A stretch of DNA of 64,000 nucleotides from Actinopolymorpha rutila (GCF_013407855.1 NZ_JACBZH010000001.1:6572001-6636000), one strand, 5' to 3'; numbered from the stretch's first letter, positions 34,211 through 44,009 are shown. Notes: a model not told the origin generated them from the sequence alone. Translations and numbers: made by a program.

Positions 34211-37200
34211 GTGCGTGTCCAATCGCTCTCGTCTGCACTCGGTGGTCCACGCCATCGGGCTGTAGGACTGCTACTCGCGATGTGCCTGGGCGTGGCATCG
34301 CTGCTCTTCCTGTCGACGCCGCGTGCAGCCGCCGCGCCGTGCGATCCGCCGGTGCTCAACCCGGTCGCCTGTGAGAACACCCAGGCGGGCTCCACCGACT
34401 GGGACGTGTCGAGTCCCGACAGCGCGGCGCTGCAGGGTTTCTCCACCGACATCAGCGTGAACCGCGGCTCGACCATCGGGTTCAAGGTCGACACCGCGCT
34501 GACGTACACGATCAACATCTACCGGATGGGCTACTACGGCGGCGCGGGTGCCCGCAAGGTCACCAGCATCGCGAACGTCGCACCGACCAACCAGCCCAAC
34601 TGCAACAAGGACACCGCGACCGGCCTGATCGACTGCGGCAACTGGTCGACCAGCGCGACCTGGGCCGTCCCGTCGACCGCGGTGTCCGGCATCTACTTCG
34701 CCGAGTTGAAGTCCGGCACGACCCGCGGCCACATCGTGTTCGTGGTCCGCGACGACGCAAGCCGCTCCGACCTGTACTTCCAGACCTCCGACACCACCTG
34801 GCAGGCGTACAACGCGTACGGCGGCAACAGCCTCTACGTCGGCGGCCCCGCCAACCGCGCCTACAAGGTCAGCTACAACCGCCCGTTCAACACCAACAGC
34901 GGCGACACCTTCCACGACTTCGTGTGGAACGCGGAGTATCCGATGGTCCGCTTCCTCGAGGCCAACGGGTACGACGTGAGCTACGAGACCGGGGTCGACA
35001 CCGACCGGTACGGCTCACTGATCAAGCAGCACAAGGCCTTCATGTCGGTGGGCCACGACGAGTACTGGTCGGGCCAGCAGCGCACGAACGTCGAGGCGGC
35101 CCGCGACGCCGGCGTGAACCTGGCGTTCTTCAGCGGCAACGAGATCTTCTGGAAGACGCGGTACGAGAACAACTACCGGACGCTGGTCACCTACAAGGAG
35201 ACCCACGCCAACGCGACGATCGACCCGCTCGACCCCACGGTGTGGACCGGTACCTGGCGTGACCCGCGGTTCAGCCCGCCCGCTGACGGCGGCCGGCCGG
35301 AGAACAGCCTCAGCGGCACGATGTTCATGGTCAACTGCTGTGCCACCGACATGCACGTCGGTGGTGCCGACGCGAAGCTGCGGTTCTGGCGCAACACCAA
35401 GGTGGCCAACCTCGCCGCCGGCGCCACCACGACGCTCGGGCACGGGATTCTCGGCTACGAGTGGGACGAGAGCCCGGACAACGGGTCCCAGCCCGACGGG
35501 CTGATCCACCTCTCCACCGACACCCACGACGTCTCCAGCTACCTGCAGGACTACGGCTCGTCGTACGCGTCGGGCACCGCCACCCACCACCTCTCGCTGT
35601 ACCGCGCACGCAGCGGGGCGCTGGTGTTCGGCGCCGGAAGCATCCAGTGGGCGTGGGGTCTGGACGACACCCACTGGAGCGACGTCTCGGGCGCCACGTC
35701 CGACCCGGCGGTCAAGCAGGCGACCGTCAACCTCTTCGCCGACATGGGCGCCCAGCCGGCGACGTTGCAGACCGGACTGGTCGCGGCCACCCAGTCCACC
35801 GACACCACACCTCCCAGTACGACGATCACCTCACCGGCGGCCGGTGCGACTGTTCCGGTCGGCCAGCCGGTCACCATCAGCGGTACGTCCTCGGACACCG
35901 GTGGGGGCGTGGTCGCGGGAGTCGAGGTCTCCGTCGACGGCGGCGTGTCCTGGCACCCGGCCACCGGCCGCGGGTCCTGGTCGTACACGTTCACACCGAC
36001 CGTCAGCACGGACCTCGCGGTGATGGCCCGGGCGACCGACGACAGCGCACGGATGGAGACGCCCGCTCCGGCGCGCACGGTGACCGTCGGCAACGGGTCT
36101 CCGCCTCCGGTCAGCTGCCCGTGCACCATCTGGCCGAGTTCCACGGTGCCGGCCGTGGCGGCGGAGTCCGACTCCGCCGGAGTCGAGGTCGGGGTCAGGT
36201 TCCGTACGACCAAGGCCGGGACGATCACCGGCATCCGGTTCTACAAGGGTTCGGGGAACACCGGCACCCACGTGGGGTCACTGTGGACCTCCGGCGGGGC
36301 CAAGCTGGCATCGGTCACCTTCAGCGGTGAGTCCGCCTCGGGCTGGCAGCAGGCCAACTTCGCGAACCCGGTGACCGTCGCCGCCAACACCACGTACGTG
36401 GCGTCGTACTACGCGCCGAACGGTCACTACGCGATCTCCGAAGACTACTTCGCCACGGGGGTGGCCCGCGGCCCGCTGACCGCGCTGGCGGACAACGCCG
36501 ACGGCCCGAACGGGGTCTACAGCTACGGCACCGGCGGGTTCCCCGGCCAGGGATACCGATCGACCAGCTACTGGGTGGACGTGGTCTTCGACGACGGTGG
36601 CGGCGCCTCGGACACCACGCCACCGACGATCACGGCGCGCACCCCGGCGGCGGGCGCGTCGAACGTCGCCACCAACACCACGGTGACGGCCGCCTTCAGC
36701 GAGCCGATCCAGGATTCGACCGCGCGGGTCAGCGTCGCCCCGGCGAGCGGCACGGCGGTGGCCGGGACGACGTCCTACAACGCCACGGCGCAGACGGTCA
36801 CCTTCACGCCAAATGCGTCACTGAGCAACAGCACCTCCTACACGGTCACGGTGTCCGGCGCCAAGGACAGCGCGGGCAACACGATGAGCCAGGACAGCTG
36901 GACGTTCACCACGGCCGCCCCGTCAAGCAGCGGTTGCCCGTGCACGATCTGGGCCGGCACCGCGACTCCGGGAACCCCGGACGAGGCGGACGCCGGCTCG
37001 GTCGAGTTGGGCGTGAAGTTCCGTACCAGCCAGGCAGGGTTCGTCACCGGGATCAGGTTCTACAAGGGCCCCGGGAACACCGGCACCCACACCGGAACAC
37101 TGTGGAGCCGGACCGGCACGAAGCTCGCGACGGCCACCTTCACCGGCGAGTCCGGTGGCGGATGGCAGCAGGTCAACTTCGCCAGCCCGGTGGCCGTCTC

Positions 37201-37420
37201 GGCGAACACCACGTACGTCGCGTCGTACTTCACCACCGCGGGCCACTACTCCGTCGACGAGAACTACTTCGCATCCGCGACCACGCGAGGCCCGCTGACG
37301 GCTCTGAGGAACGGCACCGACGGCGTGAACGGTGTCTACCGCTACGGCGCCAGCGCATTCCCGAACTCCGGCTACCTGTCCAGCAACTACTGGGTCGACG
37401 TGGTCTTCACGACCAGCTGA
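34211..37420 (+). CDS. secreted N,N-dimethylformamidase-like protein with two DUF4082 domains
   Basis: I start at GTG 34211, after GGGGGGAGAC; this gives a signal peptide to about residue 42 (LLLAMCLGVASLLFLSTP). The 1069-residue mature protein holds a domain like the large subunit of N,N-dimethylformamidase (about 55-510; key segment KAFMSVGHDEYWSGQQRTNV with H282-D-E284), an Ig-like domain (531-628), DUF4082 (637-795), an SbsA-type Ig domain (801-902) and a second DUF4082 (909-1069). In DMFase an iron bound by two Tyr and a Glu acts in amide hydrolysis; I cannot assign those ligands here. Likely a secreted amidase or glycan-active enzyme with adhesion modules. Operon with the next gene (46 nt). 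Confidence 0.88.
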   Translation: MRVQSLSSALGGPRHRAVGLLLAMCLGVASLLFLSTPRAAAAPCDPPVLNPVACENTQAGSTDWDVSSPDSAALQGFSTDISVNRGSTIGFKVDTALTYTINIYRMGYYGGAGARKVTSIANVAPTNQPNCNKDTATGLIDCGNWSTSATWAVPSTAVSGIYFAELKSGTTRGHIVFVVRDDASRSDLYFQTSDTTWQAYNAYGGNSLYVGGPANRAYKVSYNRPFNTNSGDTFHDFVWNAEYPMVRFLEANGYDVSYETGVDTDRYGSLIKQHKAFMSVGHDEYWSGQQRTNVEAARDAGVNLAFFSGNEIFWKTRYENNYRTLVTYKETHANATIDPLDPTVWTGTWRDPRFSPPADGGRPENSLSGTMFMVNCCATDMHVGGADAKLRFWRNTKVANLAAGATTTLGHGILGYEWDESPDNGSQPDGLIHLSTDTHDVSSYLQDYGSSYASGTATHHLSLYRARSGALVFGAGSIQWAWGLDDTHWSDVSGATSDPAVKQATVNLFADMGAQPATLQTGLVAATQSTDTTPPSTTITSPAAGATVPVGQPVTISGTSSDTGGGVVAGVEVSVDGGVSWHPATGRGSWSYTFTPTVSTDLAVMARATDDSARMETPAPARTVTVGNGSPPPVSCPCTIWPSSTVPAVAAESDSAGVEVGVRFRTTKAGTITGIRFYKGSGNTGTHVGSLWTSGGAKLASVTFSGESASGWQQANFANPVTVAANTTYVASYYAPNGHYAISEDYFATGVARGPLTALADNADGPNGVYSYGTGGFPGQGYRSTSYWVDVVFDDGGGASDTTPPTITARTPAAGASNVATNTTVTAAFSEPIQDSTARVSVAPASGTAVAGTTSYNATAQTVTFTPNASLSNSTSYTVTVSGAKDSAGNTMSQDSWTFTTAAPSSSGCPCTIWAGTATPGTPDEADAGSVELGVKFRTSQAGFVTGIRFYKGPGNTGTHTGTLWSRTGTKLATATFTGESGGGWQQVNFASPVAVSANTTYVASYFTTAGHYSVDENYFASATTRGPLTALRNGTDGVNGVYRYGASAFPNSGYLSSNYWVDVVFTTS

Positions 37421-38880
37421 CTCATACCAACTGATTCAGACGAACTGATCAGAGTCGGGGGGCTCGATGTCAGTAATCTCCGGGGGCTACCCGGCCCGCG
37501 TCTCGCGGCGCCGGGTTGCCCTGGTGCTCGCGTTCGCCCTGCTGCTCGGCATTCTGGGCAGCCTGTCCACCCAGAGTGCGCGGGCGGCGACCTGCCCGTG
37601 CACGATCTTCGGCTCACAGACGCCCGGAACGCTCGCCGAGGCGGACACCGTTCCGGTGGAGCTGGGCGTGAAGTTCCGTGCCGACCAGGACGGGTTCATC
37701 ACCGGGATCCGGTTCTACAAGGGCCCGGGGAACACCGGCACGCACACCGGTTCACTGTGGAACGCCGCCGGCACCCGGCTCGCGACGGTGACGTTCACCG
37801 GCGAGTCAACCTCCGGTTGGCAGCAGGCGAACTTCGCCACGCCGGTGACGGTCACCGCCAACACCACCTACGTCGCCTCCTACTACGCGCCGGTCGGGCG
37901 ATACTCAGCCGACGTCGGGTACTTCGCGTCCGGGAGCACCGTGAACTCCCCGCTGACGGCCCTGCAGGACGGTGGCGACGGAGGCAACGGTGTCTACCGT
38001 TACGGCACCGGCGGCGGCTTTCCCAACAGCACGTTCCAGTCGACGAACTACTGGGTCGACGTCGTCTTCAACCCCAGCGGGACCGACACCACCAAGCCGA
38101 CGGTGACCGACCGACTGCCCGCCAGTGGGTCCACCGGCGTCCCGGTCGGGACGTCGGTGTCGGCGACCTTCGGCGAGAGCGTCCAGCAGACGAGCATCAA
38201 CTTCACTCTGACCGGAGCGAGCGCCGTCCCGGCGACCCTGAACTACAACTCGACCACGCGGACGGCCACCCTCACCCCCAACGCACCGCTCGCCACCTCG
38301 ACCACGTACACAGCCAGTCTCAGCGGCGCCCAGGACCAGTCCGGGAACGTGATGGACACGATCACCTGGACGTTCACCACCGCCGCGACTACCTCCGGCT
38401 GTCCATGCACGCTGTGGCCGAACACCACCACCCCGGCTACGGCCGCGACCGCGGACAACTCTGCCGTCGAGGTCGGCGTCAAGTTCCGGGCCGGCCAGGA
38501 CGGCTTCGTCACCGGCATCCGCTTCTACAAGGGTTCCGGCAACACCGGCACGCACGTGGGCAGCCTGTGGACCCGCACCGGTACCAAGCTCGCCTCGGTC
38601 ACGTTCACCGGCGAGACGGCGACCGGATGGCAGCAGGCGACCTTCGCCTCGCCCGTACCGGTGACCGCCGGAACGACCTACGTCGCTTCCTACTTCGCAC
38701 CAGTGGGGCGGTACGCCAACAACAGCGGCTACTTCGCGAACACCGCGACGTCACGTGGTCCGCTGACCGCCCTTCGCAACGGCACCGACGGCCTCAACGG
38801 CCTCTACAAGTACGGCGCGAGCGGGTTTCCGACGAACGGCTTCCAGTCGACCAACTACTGGGTCGACGTAGTGTTCGACA
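36121..38880 (+). repeat. four divergent copies of a DUF4082 module across two genes
   Basis: Modules of about 485 nt at 36121-36600, 36934-37417, 37593-38079 and 38400-38880 share GIRFYKG, GNTGTH, GWQQ, NTTYVASY, SPLTAL and YWVDVVF. Copies are separated by SbsA-type Ig domains. The distribution, two copies at the end of one protein and two at the start of the next, indicates intragenic duplication and exchange between neighbours. Confidence 0.85.
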
Positions 38881-41800
38881 CCAGCGCCACCGACACGACC
38901 GCACCCTCGGTGGTGTCCATGGCCCCCGCTGACGCAGCGACCGGAGTCGCGGTGTCCACCCCGGTCACGGCGACGTTCTCCGAGGACGTGAGCGCCGCCA
39001 CCATGACGCTGACCGGCCCGAACGGCGCCGTGGTGCCGGCGGCCTTCAGCTACGACACACAGAGCCTGACGGCGACCCTGACCCCGAACGCAGCGCTGGC
39101 CGCCTCGACGAGCTACACGGTCTCGGTCAGCGGGGCCAAGGATGCCGCCGGCAACACGATGACGCCGGCGACCTGGTCCTTCGCGACCGGTGCACCTCCG
39201 CCGCCGGGCATCGCTCAAGGTCCGGGAGGACCGATCGCGGTCGTCACGAGTTCGGGCAACCCGTACTCCAAGTATCTCGCCGAGATCCTGCGCACCGAGG
39301 GGCTCAACGAGTTCGCCACGATCGACGTGTCCACACTGTCGGCTTCGAAGCTGGCCTCGTACGACGTGGTGGTGCTCGGTGCGGTGACCGTCGACTCCGA
39401 CCAGGCGGCGACCCTGTCCACCTGGGTCAACGGAGGCGGCAACCTGATCGCGATGAAGCCGAGCAGCACGCTGTCCGGTCTGCTCGGGCTCACCCCCGCG
39501 GGTGGTTCGGTGGACGACGGATACCTCAAGGTCGACACCACGACGGCGCCGGGCTCGGGCATCGTCTCCGACACGATCCAGTTCCATGGTTCGGCCGACC
39601 GGTACACCCTCTCCGGTGCCCAGTCGATCGCGACGCTCTACTCCAACGCGACTACGGCGACGAGCAATCCGGCCGTCACTCTGCAGGGCGTCGGCAGCAA
39701 CGGTGGAGAAGCGGCCGCCTTCACCTACGACCTGCCCCGGTCGATCGTCGCCATGCGTCAGGGCAACCAGGCCTGGGCAGGGCAGGAACGCGATCGTCAA
39801 TCGCCGATCCGATCCGATGACATGTTCTTCGGTGGCAGCTCACCGGATTGGGTCAACCTGAGCAAGGTGGCGATTCCGCAGGCCGACGAGCAGCAACGGC
39901 TGCTGACCAACCTGATCGAGGTGATGAACCGGGAGAAGAAGCCGTTGCCACGGTTCTGGTACTTCCCGCGCGGGCTCAAGGCTGTGATCGTCGGTACCGG
40001 TGACGACCACGGCAACGGCGGAACTCCGGGCCGCTTCGACCAACTGCTCGCCAACAGTCCCGCGAACTGTTCCGTGATCGACTGGACCTGCTATCGGTAC
40101 AGCTCGTACGTCTATCCGAACACTCCGCGCCTGACCAACTCGGCCGCGGTCTCGTACACCAACCAGGGTTTCGAGGTCGGTGTCCACGAGACGACGAACT
40201 GCGGCGACTTCACGCCCACGTCGCTGGCGAACAACTACGCCAATGACCTGTCGGCCTGGCGGAGCAACTACCCGGGTCTCCCGTCACCGGTCAGCAACCG
40301 AACTCACTGCATCGCGTGGAGTGACTGGGCGTCGCAACCGAAGACCGAGCTCGCCAACGGCATGCGGATGGACGGCAACTACTACTACTGGCCCGGCAGT
40401 TGGATCCAGGACCGGCCAGGGTTCATGTCGGGATCCGGCATGCCCATGCGGTTCGTCGACACCGACGGAAGCATGATCGACGTCTACCAGGCGGTCACCC
40501 AGATGACCGACGAGTCGGATCAGACCTACCCGTTCACGGTCGACCAGCTGCTGGACAACGCGACCGGACCCCTCGGGTACTACGGCGCCTTCACGGCCAA
40601 CATGCACACCGACGCTCCGACCGAGCCGCAGAGCGACGCGCTGATCTCCTCGGCGCGAAGTCACAACGTGCCGATCGTCAGCGGTAAGCAGATGGTCACC
40701 TGGCTGGACGGGCGCAACGCCTCCGCGTTCGGGAACATCACCTGGAGCGGCAACACGCTGAGCTTCACCGTCACCGGCGGGACCGGCTCGAACGAGCTGA
40801 CCGGGATGCTGCCCACCGCCGGTCCCGGTGGGTCCGTGCTGAGCGCGGTCTCCAGGGCCGGCAGCGGGGTCGACTACACCACCAGCACCGTCAAGGGCCT
40901 GGAGTACGCGTCGTTCCGCGCGGCCGACGGCTCCTACACGGCCACCTATTCGGCACCTGCCGCCGGCGCGATGGCGTTCTCCGCCCTGAGTGTCGACAAC
41001 GGCGCGGCGACCGCCGAGCAAAGCGCCACGGCGTCCTGGACGACGTCTCGAGTGGCGACCAGCGAAGTCGCGATCGGCACGTCCCCGAGCGCCCTGAACA
41101 CCAAGGTCAAGATCGGTGACGCCACCCGGAAGCACAGGCTCGAGACGCGGCGGCTGAAGCCCGGCACGAAGTACTACTACCGGGTCACCTCGACCGACCT
41201 GAAGGGCCAGTCGGGCACCTATCCGGCGGCGGACAAGGCGCCGGCCACCTTCACAACGCCGACGAGGGACACCAGGGCCCCCAAGGTCACGTCGGCGCGG
41301 GTGACTCCCCTTCCCGGCGGGACGGCGACCGTCCGGTGGACCACCGACGAACCGTCGACCGCGGTGGTCCAGGTGGGCACCAGCAAGGGGAACCTCGAGC
41401 CGGTTGCCCGGGCGGACGAGCTTGCCACCGACCACGCCCTGGTACTGACCGGCCTCGACCCCGGCAGGACGTACCTGATCAACGGCCTGTCGACCGACGC
41501 CGCCGGAAACCAGGGCCAGTCCGGCACCCTGAAGTTCGTCACGCCGGCCTGGGGCGTCAGCGAGCAGAGTGCGCCGTCGTTCAGGCGGGGCTCGCTAGGC
41601 GGAGACGCGAACGTCGACGATCAGGATACGCTCGGCCGGGTCACCCTGGCCGGTGACTCGAGCACGGCGAGGTCCGGCACCTTCGTCTCCGGTTTGCTGG
41701 ACACCCAGGCGATGGTCGTCTGGGACCGGGCGGTCTGGGACGGCACCATCCCGAAGGGCGCCACGGCGGCGCTGCTGGTGCGGACCGGCAGCACTTCCAG

Positions 41801-41984
41801 CCCGGACGCGACCTGGACGGACTGGACCAGGGTGCCGGCCGACGGACGGATCGACGGCGCGTCGCGCTACCTGCAGTACCGCGTCCAGTTCACCGCCGGG
41901 GCCGGTGCGAAGGCCCCGTCGCTGTGGGCCGTCGGCTTCTCCCACAACGCCGACGCTCCACCCGAGGACGCTGAAGGGCCCTGA
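37467..41984 (+). CDS. giant secreted protein: DUF4082, Ig, ThuA-like and deacetylase-like domains
   Basis: 1505 residues with a signal peptide (cleavage near residue 41, SARA). Domain order: DUF4082 (43-204), SbsA-type Ig (208-309), DUF4082 (312-472), Ig (475-575), a ThuA/glutamine-amidotransferase-like domain (about 582-765, GPIAVVTSSGNPYSKYLAEI). Next is a polysaccharide-deacetylase-like domain (about 828-1060, VIVGTGDDHGNGGTPGRFD, QGFEVGVHETTNCGDF, TANMHTD), then two fibronectin-III-like domains (1170-1345) and a discoidin-like end. It probably deacetylates or otherwise trims a surface glycan. It follows the DMFase-like gene by 46 nt, in one operon. Confidence 0.85.
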   Translation: MSVISGGYPARVSRRRVALVLAFALLLGILGSLSTQSARAATCPCTIFGSQTPGTLAEADTVPVELGVKFRADQDGFITGIRFYKGPGNTGTHTGSLWNAAGTRLATVTFTGESTSGWQQANFATPVTVTANTTYVASYYAPVGRYSADVGYFASGSTVNSPLTALQDGGDGGNGVYRYGTGGGFPNSTFQSTNYWVDVVFNPSGTDTTKPTVTDRLPASGSTGVPVGTSVSATFGESVQQTSINFTLTGASAVPATLNYNSTTRTATLTPNAPLATSTTYTASLSGAQDQSGNVMDTITWTFTTAATTSGCPCTLWPNTTTPATAATADNSAVEVGVKFRAGQDGFVTGIRFYKGSGNTGTHVGSLWTRTGTKLASVTFTGETATGWQQATFASPVPVTAGTTYVASYFAPVGRYANNSGYFANTATSRGPLTALRNGTDGLNGLYKYGASGFPTNGFQSTNYWVDVVFDTSATDTTAPSVVSMAPADAATGVAVSTPVTATFSEDVSAATMTLTGPNGAVVPAAFSYDTQSLTATLTPNAALAASTSYTVSVSGAKDAAGNTMTPATWSFATGAPPPPGIAQGPGGPIAVVTSSGNPYSKYLAEILRTEGLNEFATIDVSTLSASKLASYDVVVLGAVTVDSDQAATLSTWVNGGGNLIAMKPSSTLSGLLGLTPAGGSVDDGYLKVDTTTAPGSGIVSDTIQFHGSADRYTLSGAQSIATLYSNATTATSNPAVTLQGVGSNGGEAAAFTYDLPRSIVAMRQGNQAWAGQERDRQSPIRSDDMFFGGSSPDWVNLSKVAIPQADEQQRLLTNLIEVMNREKKPLPRFWYFPRGLKAVIVGTGDDHGNGGTPGRFDQLLANSPANCSVIDWTCYRYSSYVYPNTPRLTNSAAVSYTNQGFEVGVHETTNCGDFTPTSLANNYANDLSAWRSNYPGLPSPVSNRTHCIAWSDWASQPKTELANGMRMDGNYYYWPGSWIQDRPGFMSGSGMPMRFVDTDGSMIDVYQAVTQMTDESDQTYPFTVDQLLDNATGPLGYYGAFTANMHTDAPTEPQSDALISSARSHNVPIVSGKQMVTWLDGRNASAFGNITWSGNTLSFTVTGGTGSNELTGMLPTAGPGGSVLSAVSRAGSGVDYTTSTVKGLEYASFRAADGSYTATYSAPAAGAMAFSALSVDNGAATAEQSATASWTTSRVATSEVAIGTSPSALNTKVKIGDATRKHRLETRRLKPGTKYYYRVTSTDLKGQSGTYPAADKAPATFTTPTRDTRAPKVTSARVTPLPGGTATVRWTTDEPSTAVVQVGTSKGNLEPVARADELATDHALVLTGLDPGRTYLINGLSTDAAGNQGQSGTLKFVTPAWGVSEQSAPSFRRGSLGGDANVDDQDTLGRVTLAGDSSTARSGTFVSGLLDTQAMVVWDRAVWDGTIPKGATAALLVRTGSTSSPDATWTDWTRVPADGRIDGASRYLQYRVQFTAGAGAKAPSLWAVGFSHNADAPPEDAEGP

Positions 41985-42010
41985 CGGACCCTGACGGACC
42001 CTGACGGACC
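41981..42010 (+). repeat. decamer tandem repeat at the gene end
   Basis: CTGACGGACC is present three times in a row, followed by a decayed copy. The stop codon TGA of the giant gene (41982-41984) lies in the first copy. Confidence 0.8.
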
Positions 42011-42114
42011 CTGAATGACGCTGAACCGCGAGTGACACAGAACGGGGGACTGGTGGGAGCCGGGCGATGCCCGAGTCCTGCCAGCCCCTCGCTGTGTCGC
42101 CGTGGTCGTCGCGC

Positions 42115-42228
42115 TCAGTGGTGGTGCTTCCTGGCGGGCTTCCCGTGCCTGCGATGCCGCATGGCGGCGATGCCCGCGACGCCGAGCCCGACGGCGACGG
42201 CCGCAACTGCGGGTGGCTTTACATGCAT
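42115..42228 (-). CDS. 37-residue single-pass membrane peptide
   Basis: ATG 42228 is preceded by GGGGGAATCGGC. The peptide reads MHVKPPAVAAVAVGLGVAGI, then a basic, His-rich tail (RHRRHGKPARKHHH). One membrane helix of about 18 residues plus a positive tail suggests an Nin-Cout or Nout-Cin mini-protein; it is too short for family assignment. It starts 12 nt after the stop of the DUF7144-like membrane gene on the same strand, so the two are probably co-transcribed. Confidence 0.5.
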   Translation of the reverse strand: MHVKPPAVAAVAVGLGVAGIAAMRHRRHGKPARKHHH

Positions 42229-42240
42229 GCCGATTCCCCC

Positions 42241-42801
42241 TTACTCAGTACGCATCTTCCCGGTACGCAGCTTCTCCATTTCCCGTCCGTGAACGGAGAG
42301 GGCGTAGATGACGAGAATGTCGACGGCGATCATCACCAGCGACCAGAACGGGAATGCCGCGAGCGTCAGGAAGTTCGCGAACATACTCAGGGCCGCCAGG
42401 CAGATACCGACGTAGCGCGCCCACCGCTGACCCGCGAGCACCGCCAGGCCGGTCAGCACCAGCAGCACGGCGAGCCCGATGTGGACCCATCCCCACGCGG
42501 TGTAGTTGAAGGCAACGACGAGTCCGGAGGACGGAACGACGAAGTACGTCGTACTGAACAGGGCGGTCAGGCCCCAGATCCCCTCGAACACGCCTACCAC
42601 GATCAGCACCGCACCCGCATACGTGATCCAGCCGAGCCCGCCGGCACCGGCCGGTCGTACCTCCTCGGCTTCGGCAGGCCTCTGCCCTGCCGGTGCTTCC
42701 GCGCGCGATGTTGTGACCTCACCGGGCCGGGCCTGCTCTGGTACCTCTGCCCGCTTTTCCTGTGCCCCGGCGCCGGTGTCGCGCTGTCCCATGTCAGTCA
42801 T
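42241..42801 (-). CDS. DUF7144-like four-helix membrane protein
   Basis: I start at ATG 42801 (MTDMGQRDTGAGAQEKRAEV); the open frame to 42876 has no good start. The 186-residue protein has a disordered acidic N-terminus (1-50) and four membrane helices (for example ITYAGAVLIVVGVFEGIWGL, VHIGLAVLLVLTGLAVLAGQ, YVGICLAALSMFANFLTLAA), the pattern of actinobacterial DUF7144 proteins. Function unknown. A 37-residue membrane peptide follows directly downstream. Confidence 0.85.
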   Translation of the reverse strand: MTDMGQRDTGAGAQEKRAEVPEQARPGEVTTSRAEAPAGQRPAEAEEVRPAGAGGLGWITYAGAVLIVVGVFEGIWGLTALFSTTYFVVPSSGLVVAFNYTAWGWVHIGLAVLLVLTGLAVLAGQRWARYVGICLAALSMFANFLTLAAFPFWSLVMIAVDILVIYALSVHGREMEKLRTGKMRTE

Positions 42802-43181
42802 GGCACAACCCCCATTACCTCGTCCCTTCCAATGGATCGGAAGGTCCTCCACAACGCTACTCCGAGGCGGGGTCATCCCCCACCGGGCGAAATCCCTTTA
42901 GCTCACGCAAAACTGCGAAAGCTTGGCATTTCCGGTGGGCAACGACAATGTCAAGGTCACCTTGCACACGTCGCCGCGGACCTGGCCGAAGCCGAGGACG
43001 CTCTGCGGCTGGGCAGCTACGTCGGCGGCACAGTCGTCTTCGCCGACGGCGGTGAGCTCAGCACCCTGCCCGGCCGAGAAAGGCTAGATTTTCTGCCGAC
43101 AACGTGTCGGATCTGGCGCGGGGCGTTCGTAGTAGGGCTGAGAGGCGGCCAGAGGTGGCCGCCGGAGCAAGGAGTCGTGAC

Positions 43182-43892
43182 ATGCCGCGGTACCTCATCT
43201 CGTTCGACAACGCCGCGCCGGACCTCCCCGAGGAGGACCTGCCCGACGTGGCCAAGGCCGCTCAGGCGGTCCGCGAGGAGGCCACGGAGGCCGGAGTGTT
43301 CGTCTTCGCCGGCGAGCTGGACTACGCCGTGAAACCCATCGTGGTCGCCACCGACGGGATGGTCACCGACGGTCCGTACCCGGAGAGCAAGGAACTCCTC
43401 GGCGGCATCACCATCGTCGAGGTGACCAGCTGGGAGGCGGCGCTGGAGTGGGGCGGAAAGATCGCGGTCGGCTGCCGCACTCCGCAGAAGGTCCGTGCGT
43501 TCAGGCGAGGCAGGGACGAGCCTGCGCGATACCTGATCTCGTTCGACAACGGCGACATGAAGTTCCCCACCACCGAGGACTGGGTCGCGGTGGGCGAGAC
43601 CTCCCACGCAGTGATCCAGGAGGCCATGGACGCCGGCGTGTACATCTACGCAGGCGGACTCGACTACGCCCCGGAGGACCCCGCCGACACGCCGGCGTGG
43701 GTCGGCGCGGTGGCCGCGGACGGGACGGTCACCGACGGCCCGCACCCGAAGGCCAAGGAGCCCGTAGGCGGCCTCACCATGGTCAAGGTACCCACCCCGG
43801 AAGAGGCGCTGGAGTGGGCCGGGAAGATCGCGGTCGCCTCCCGCCGTGCGCAGTACGTCCGCATGTTCATGCCCGACCCGGCCGTCGACTGA
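43182..43892 (+). CDS. double YCII-domain protein
   Basis: ATG 43182 with GCAAGGAGTCGTGAC upstream. The 236-residue protein consists of two YCII-related domains in tandem (2-115 and about 118-236). Each starts RYLISFDN and contains GxLDYA, DGMVTDGPYPESKELLGGIT or its counterpart VTDGPHPKAKEPVGGLTMVK, and EALEWxGKIA. Stand-alone YCII proteins (DGPF domain) are about 115 residues and dimerise, often encoded beside ECF sigma factors. Here both halves are fused. No catalytic role is established; the conserved Asp-His pair of YciI is not obvious. Confidence 0.92.
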   Translation: MPRYLISFDNAAPDLPEEDLPDVAKAAQAVREEATEAGVFVFAGELDYAVKPIVVATDGMVTDGPYPESKELLGGITIVEVTSWEAALEWGGKIAVGCRTPQKVRAFRRGRDEPARYLISFDNGDMKFPTTEDWVAVGETSHAVIQEAMDAGVYIYAGGLDYAPEDPADTPAWVGAVAADGTVTDGPHPKAKEPVGGLTMVKVPTPEEALEWAGKIAVASRRAQYVRMFMPDPAVD

Positions 43893-44009
43893 GATCGCGT
43901 TGGCAGCGCGGCAGGACTTCGATGCGCCGGGTCCCGACGACCCGGCGCGGATCCTCTGCGTACCAAATCCGTTGCGTTGGCGCCGGCGGACGACGCTACT
44001 GTGCGCCAG

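Noticed and set aside
37598..38932. Long alternative-frame ORF inside the giant secreted protein
   Set aside because: Arg/His-rich shadow of the DUF4082 repeats in another frame; the repeats themselves explain its internal periodicity.
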